A DNA stretch of 64,000 nt. Origin: Pimelobacter simplex. Lineage in GTDB: Bacteria > Actinomycetota > Actinomycetes > Propionibacteriales > Nocardioidaceae. The DNA lies in contig NZ_CP096276.1 of NCBI RefSeq assembly GCF_024662235.1, positions 5,580,001-5,644,000 on the forward strand, given 5' to 3'. Shown in pieces: positions 59,495 to 64,000 of this stretch (positions within the stretch are counted from its first letter, which is position 1; each line of letters opens with the position of its first letter). The notes beneath the pieces are model-generated. The model made no database searches. It saw only the letters and a list, made by a program, of their open reading frames with translations, and had not been told where the DNA came from. The translations under genes were made by a program, and so were the position numbers.

Positions 59495-61561
59495 GTGAAG
59501 CGAGTTCTCAGGGGCCCTTGGCTCTGGATCCTGGTGGCGGTGGCGGCCGTCGTCCTCGCTCTCCAGCTCGTCGCGCCCGGAGGAGGGTACGACGAGATCC
59601 CCACGTCGCAGATGGCGAAGTACGTCGACCAGGGCAAGGTCAAGGAGATCACCTTCATCGACGGCGACCAGTCGATCGAGGCGACGCTCGAGAAGGGCAC
59701 CCGTGACTCCGGTGACAAGGTGCTCTCGTACTACGTCAACGGCGCCCAGGAAGGCCTGATCGACAAGGTCGAGGCCCAGGAGTCCGCCGGCAAGCTCGCC
59801 AAGTACGACTTCAAGAACCCCAAGCCGAGCTTCCTCAGCTCGCTGTTGATCACGCTGCTGCCGTTCGCGCTCATCATCCTGCTGTTCGTCTTCTTGATGA
59901 ACAACGTCCAGGGCGGTGGCCGGGGCGTCATGCAGTTCGGCAAGTCCAAGGCCAAGATGATCAGCAAGGACATGCCCAAGACCACCTTCGCCGACGTCGC
60001 GGGCTGCGACGAGGCGATCGAGGAGCTCGGCGAGATCAAGGAGTTCCTCCAGGAGCCCGCCAAGTTCCAGGCCGTCGGCGCCAAGATCCCCAAGGGCGTG
60101 CTGCTCTACGGTCCTCCGGGTACCGGCAAGACCCTGCTCGCGCGCGCCGTCGCCGGCGAGGCGGGCGTCCCGTTCTACTCGATCTCCGGCTCGGACTTCG
60201 TCGAGATGTTCGTCGGTGTCGGTGCCTCCCGCGTGCGCGACCTGTTCGAGCAGGCCAAGGAGAACGCCCCCGCGATCGTCTTCATCGACGAGATCGACGC
60301 CGTCGGCCGCCACCGTGGCGCCGGCATGGGCGGCGGTCACGACGAGCGCGAGCAGACCCTCAACCAGCTCCTCGTCGAGATGGACGGCTTCGACGTGCGC
60401 GGCGGCGTCATCCTCATCGCCGCGACCAACCGTCCCGACGTGCTCGACCCGGCGCTGCTGCGCCCGGGCCGCTTCGACCGCCAGATCCAGGTCGACGCGC
60501 CCGACCTGGCCGGCCGCAAGCGCATCCTCGAGGTCCACTCGCGCGGCAAGCCGCTCGGTGAGGACGTCGACCTGCTCTCGACCGCGCGCCGCACGCCCGG
60601 CTTCTCCGGTGCCGACCTGGCCAACGTGCTCAACGAGGCGGCGCTGCTCACCGCGCGGAGCAACCAGAAGGTCATCACCGCGACGATGCTCGACGAGGCG
60701 ATCGACCGCGTGATCGCGGGCCCGCAGCGCCGGACCCGTCTGATGACGGAGAAGGAGAAGCTGATCACCGCCTACCACGAGGGCGGCCACGCCCTCGTCG
60801 CGGCGGCGCTGCCGGGCACCGACCCGGTCCACAAGATCACGATCCTGCCGCGCGGCCGGGCGCTGGGCTACACGATGGTGCTGCCCGACGAGGACAAGTA
60901 CTCCCAGACCCGCAGCGAGATGCTCGACAAGCTCGCCTACATGCTGGGCGGCCGGGCGGCCGAGGAGCTCATCTTCCACGACCCGACCACCGGTGCCGGC
61001 AACGACATCGAGAAGGCGACCTCGCTGGCGCGCGCCATGGTCACCCAGTACGGCATGACCGAGCGCCTCGGCGCGATCAAGCTCGGCGAGAACAACTCCG
61101 AGCCGTTCCTGGGTCGCGACATCGGCCACGCGCGCAACTACTCCGAGGACGTCGCCGCGATCGTCGACGAGGAGACCAAGAACTTCCTCACCTCCGCTCA
61201 CCAGGAGGCGTTCGACATCCTGGTCGAGAACCGCGACGTGCTCGACGCGCTCGTGCTCGCGCTGCTCGACAAGGAGACCCTCGACAAGGAGCAGGTCGCC
61301 GAGGTCTTCACCGCGCTGCGCCTGCGTCCCGAGCGGCCCGCCTGGACCGGCTCGCCGACCCGGGTGCCGTCCACGATCCCGCCGGTGGAGATCCCCGAGG
61401 AGATCCGCCGCCGCGCCGAGCAGAACGGCCAGCCCCTCGACCAGCAGGGCGAGGGCGGCCAGGTGCTGACCCCGCCGGGACCCGGTGGCGACGTCTACGG
61501 CGGGACGCCCGTCGTACCGCCGACGGACCCGCAGCCGCCGGCTCCCACGCCGGGTACCTGA
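59495..61561 (+). CDS. ftsH: ATP-dependent zinc metalloprotease FtsH
   Basis: Membrane AAA+ protease of 688 residues. Two helices (about 8-27 and 114-136) flank a small external domain. The AAA module has Walker A GPPGTGKT (206-213), Walker B IVFIDEID and the second region of homology [20 protein letters not shown]. The peptidase site is HEGGH (428-432), with the third ligand in [10 protein letters not shown]. The Pro/Gly-rich tail after residue 620 is variable. GTG start. The 165-bp upstream spacer is probably its own promoter region. Degrades misfolded and regulatory membrane proteins. Confidence 0.97.
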   Translation: MKRVLRGPWLWILVAVAAVVLALQLVAPGGGYDEIPTSQMAKYVDQGKVKEITFIDGDQSIEATLEKGTRDSGDKVLSYYVNGAQEGLIDKVEAQESAGKLAKYDFKNPKPSFLSSLLITLLPFALIILLFVFLMNNVQGGGRGVMQFGKSKAKMISKDMPKTTFADVAGCDEAIEELGEIKEFLQEPAKFQAVGAKIPKGVLLYGPPGTGKTLLARAVAGEAGVPFYSISGSDFVEMFVGVGASRVRDLFEQAKENAPAIVFIDEIDAVGRHRGAGMGGGHDEREQTLNQLLVEMDGFDVRGGVILIAATNRPDVLDPALLRPGRFDRQIQVDAPDLAGRKRILEVHSRGKPLGEDVDLLSTARRTPGFSGADLANVLNEAALLTARSNQKVITATMLDEAIDRVIAGPQRRTRLMTEKEKLITAYHEGGHALVAAALPGTDPVHKITILPRGRALGYTMVLPDEDKYSQTRSEMLDKLAYMLGGRAAEELIFHDPTTGAGNDIEKATSLARAMVTQYGMTERLGAIKLGENNSEPFLGRDIGHARNYSEDVAAIVDEETKNFLTSAHQEAFDILVENRDVLDALVLALLDKETLDKEQVAEVFTALRLRPERPAWTGSPTRVPSTIPPVEIPEEIRRRAEQNGQPLDQQGEGGQVLTPPGPGGDVYGGTPVVPPTDPQPPAPTPGT

Positions 61562-61571
61562 GGCCCCGCGC

Positions 61572-62192
61572 GTGACCGATCCGATCACCGTGCCCGATCG
61601 CGGGCCGCAGGACGTCCCCGCGTTCGACCACGACCGCGCCGAGGCCGCCGTACGGGAGCTCCTCGCCGCGATCGGTGAGGACCCCGACCGCGAGGGTCTG
61701 CGCGAGACGCCGGCCCGCGTGGCCCGGGCGTACGCCGAGCTGACCGCGGGACTGCGGATGGCCCCCGAGGACGTGCTCACCACGACCTTCGACCTCGGGC
61801 ACGACGAGATGGTCCTGGTCCGCGACATCGAGCTGTGGTCGATGTGCGAGCACCACCTGGTGCCGTTCACCGGCGTCGCCCACGTGGGCTACATCCCGGC
61901 CGAGACCGGCAAGATCACCGGGCTGTCCAAGCTCGCGCGGCTCGTCGACCTCTACGCCAAGCGCCCCCAGGTCCAGGAGCGGCTCACCACCCAGGTCGCC
62001 GACTCCCTCATGGACATCCTCGGCGCCCGCGGCGTCATCGTCGTGATCGAGGCCGAGCACCTGTGCATGACCATGCGCGGCGTGCGCAAGGCCGGCGCCC
62101 GGACCATCACCTCGGCCGTGCGCGGCCTGATGCTCTCCAACGCGACGACCCGCGCCGAGGCGATGGCGCTGATCCACAGCCCCCGGGGCTGA
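61572..62192 (+). CDS. folE: GTP cyclohydrolase I
   Basis: First enzyme of tetrahydrofolate synthesis, 206 residues. Zinc ligands are Cys and His in [10 protein letters not shown] and Cys in [10 protein letters not shown]. The [18 protein letters not shown] stretch is the family core. The GTG start lies 10 nt after ftsH, the order seen in many actinobacteria. Here the rest of the folate operon (folP, folB, folK) does not follow; rhamnose genes on the other strand do. Confidence 0.97.
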   Translation: MTDPITVPDRGPQDVPAFDHDRAEAAVRELLAAIGEDPDREGLRETPARVARAYAELTAGLRMAPEDVLTTTFDLGHDEMVLVRDIELWSMCEHHLVPFTGVAHVGYIPAETGKITGLSKLARLVDLYAKRPQVQERLTTQVADSLMDILGARGVIVVIEAEHLCMTMRGVRKAGARTITSAVRGLMLSNATTRAEAMALIHSPRG

Positions 62193-62207
62193 GCGGATCC
62201 CCTCGGC

Positions 62208-64000
<1,793 letters not shown>

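Overview
The window is a 64 kb piece of a high-GC (about 70 percent or more) actinobacterial chromosome. Coding density is very high, GTG starts are frequent, and many neighbouring genes are coupled by ATGA, GTGA or TGATG overlaps. Two blocks keep the gene order remembered from Mycobacterium tuberculosis: ponA2-whiB4-two ArsA/Get3-like ATPases-(DUF4177, RidA, metallo-beta-lactamase)-crp-nth-thioredoxin lipoprotein-NUDIX-marP (1-18819), and ppa-dacB-zinc metalloprotease-tilS-hpt-ftsH-folE (54177-62192). Gene content and codon use fit Nocardioides or a near relative (Propionibacteriales). That placement is an inference from recall, not from a database search.

Layout. 1-18819: cell-wall and redox-stress housekeeping block. 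It has gained a MacB-like ABC exporter, a three-gene two-component operon with an unusual inositol-monophosphatase-like protein, and a sortase-type HYR-repeat surface protein. 18842-21769: acyl-CoA dehydrogenase, crotonase-fold isomerase-like protein and a membrane protein. 21766-34158: two divergent operons forming one catabolic island. The leftward operon has a 2-hydroxyacid dehydrogenase, a FadR-type regulator, an SDR and a 2,5-dioxovalerate-type aldehyde dehydrogenase. The rightward operon has a BMP/Nup-type ABC importer, a cytidine-deaminase-like protein, a VOC protein, a XylX-type FAH-family dehydratase and a semialdehyde dehydrogenase. 34213-36545: divergent secreted LVIVD-repeat protein and DUF305 lipoprotein. 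36555-42217: genes with two sequences matching the KstR box TNNAACNNGTTNNA, which points to steroid or related lipid catabolism. 42237-43391: a lone gene of visibly lower GC. 43507-47323: TPP riboswitch and thiBPQ. 47334-54108: PAP2-like membrane protein, unknown gene, NlpC/P60 hydrolase, acyl-CoA oxidase-methyltransferase-TetR operon. 54177-62192: second conserved block, with a frameshifted pseudogene. 62208-64000: dTDP-rhamnose genes, with epimerase and reductase fused.

The best candidate for an undescribed system is the 21.8-34.2 kb island. It pairs a nucleoside-type importer and a cytidine-deaminase-like protein with the last two steps of a Weimberg-like route (2-keto-3-deoxy-pentonate to 2-oxoglutarate semialdehyde to 2-oxoglutarate). 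It shows neither a nucleosidase nor a sugar-acid dehydratase, so its true substrate is open.

No tRNA, rRNA, CRISPR array, insertion sequence or prophage was recognised.
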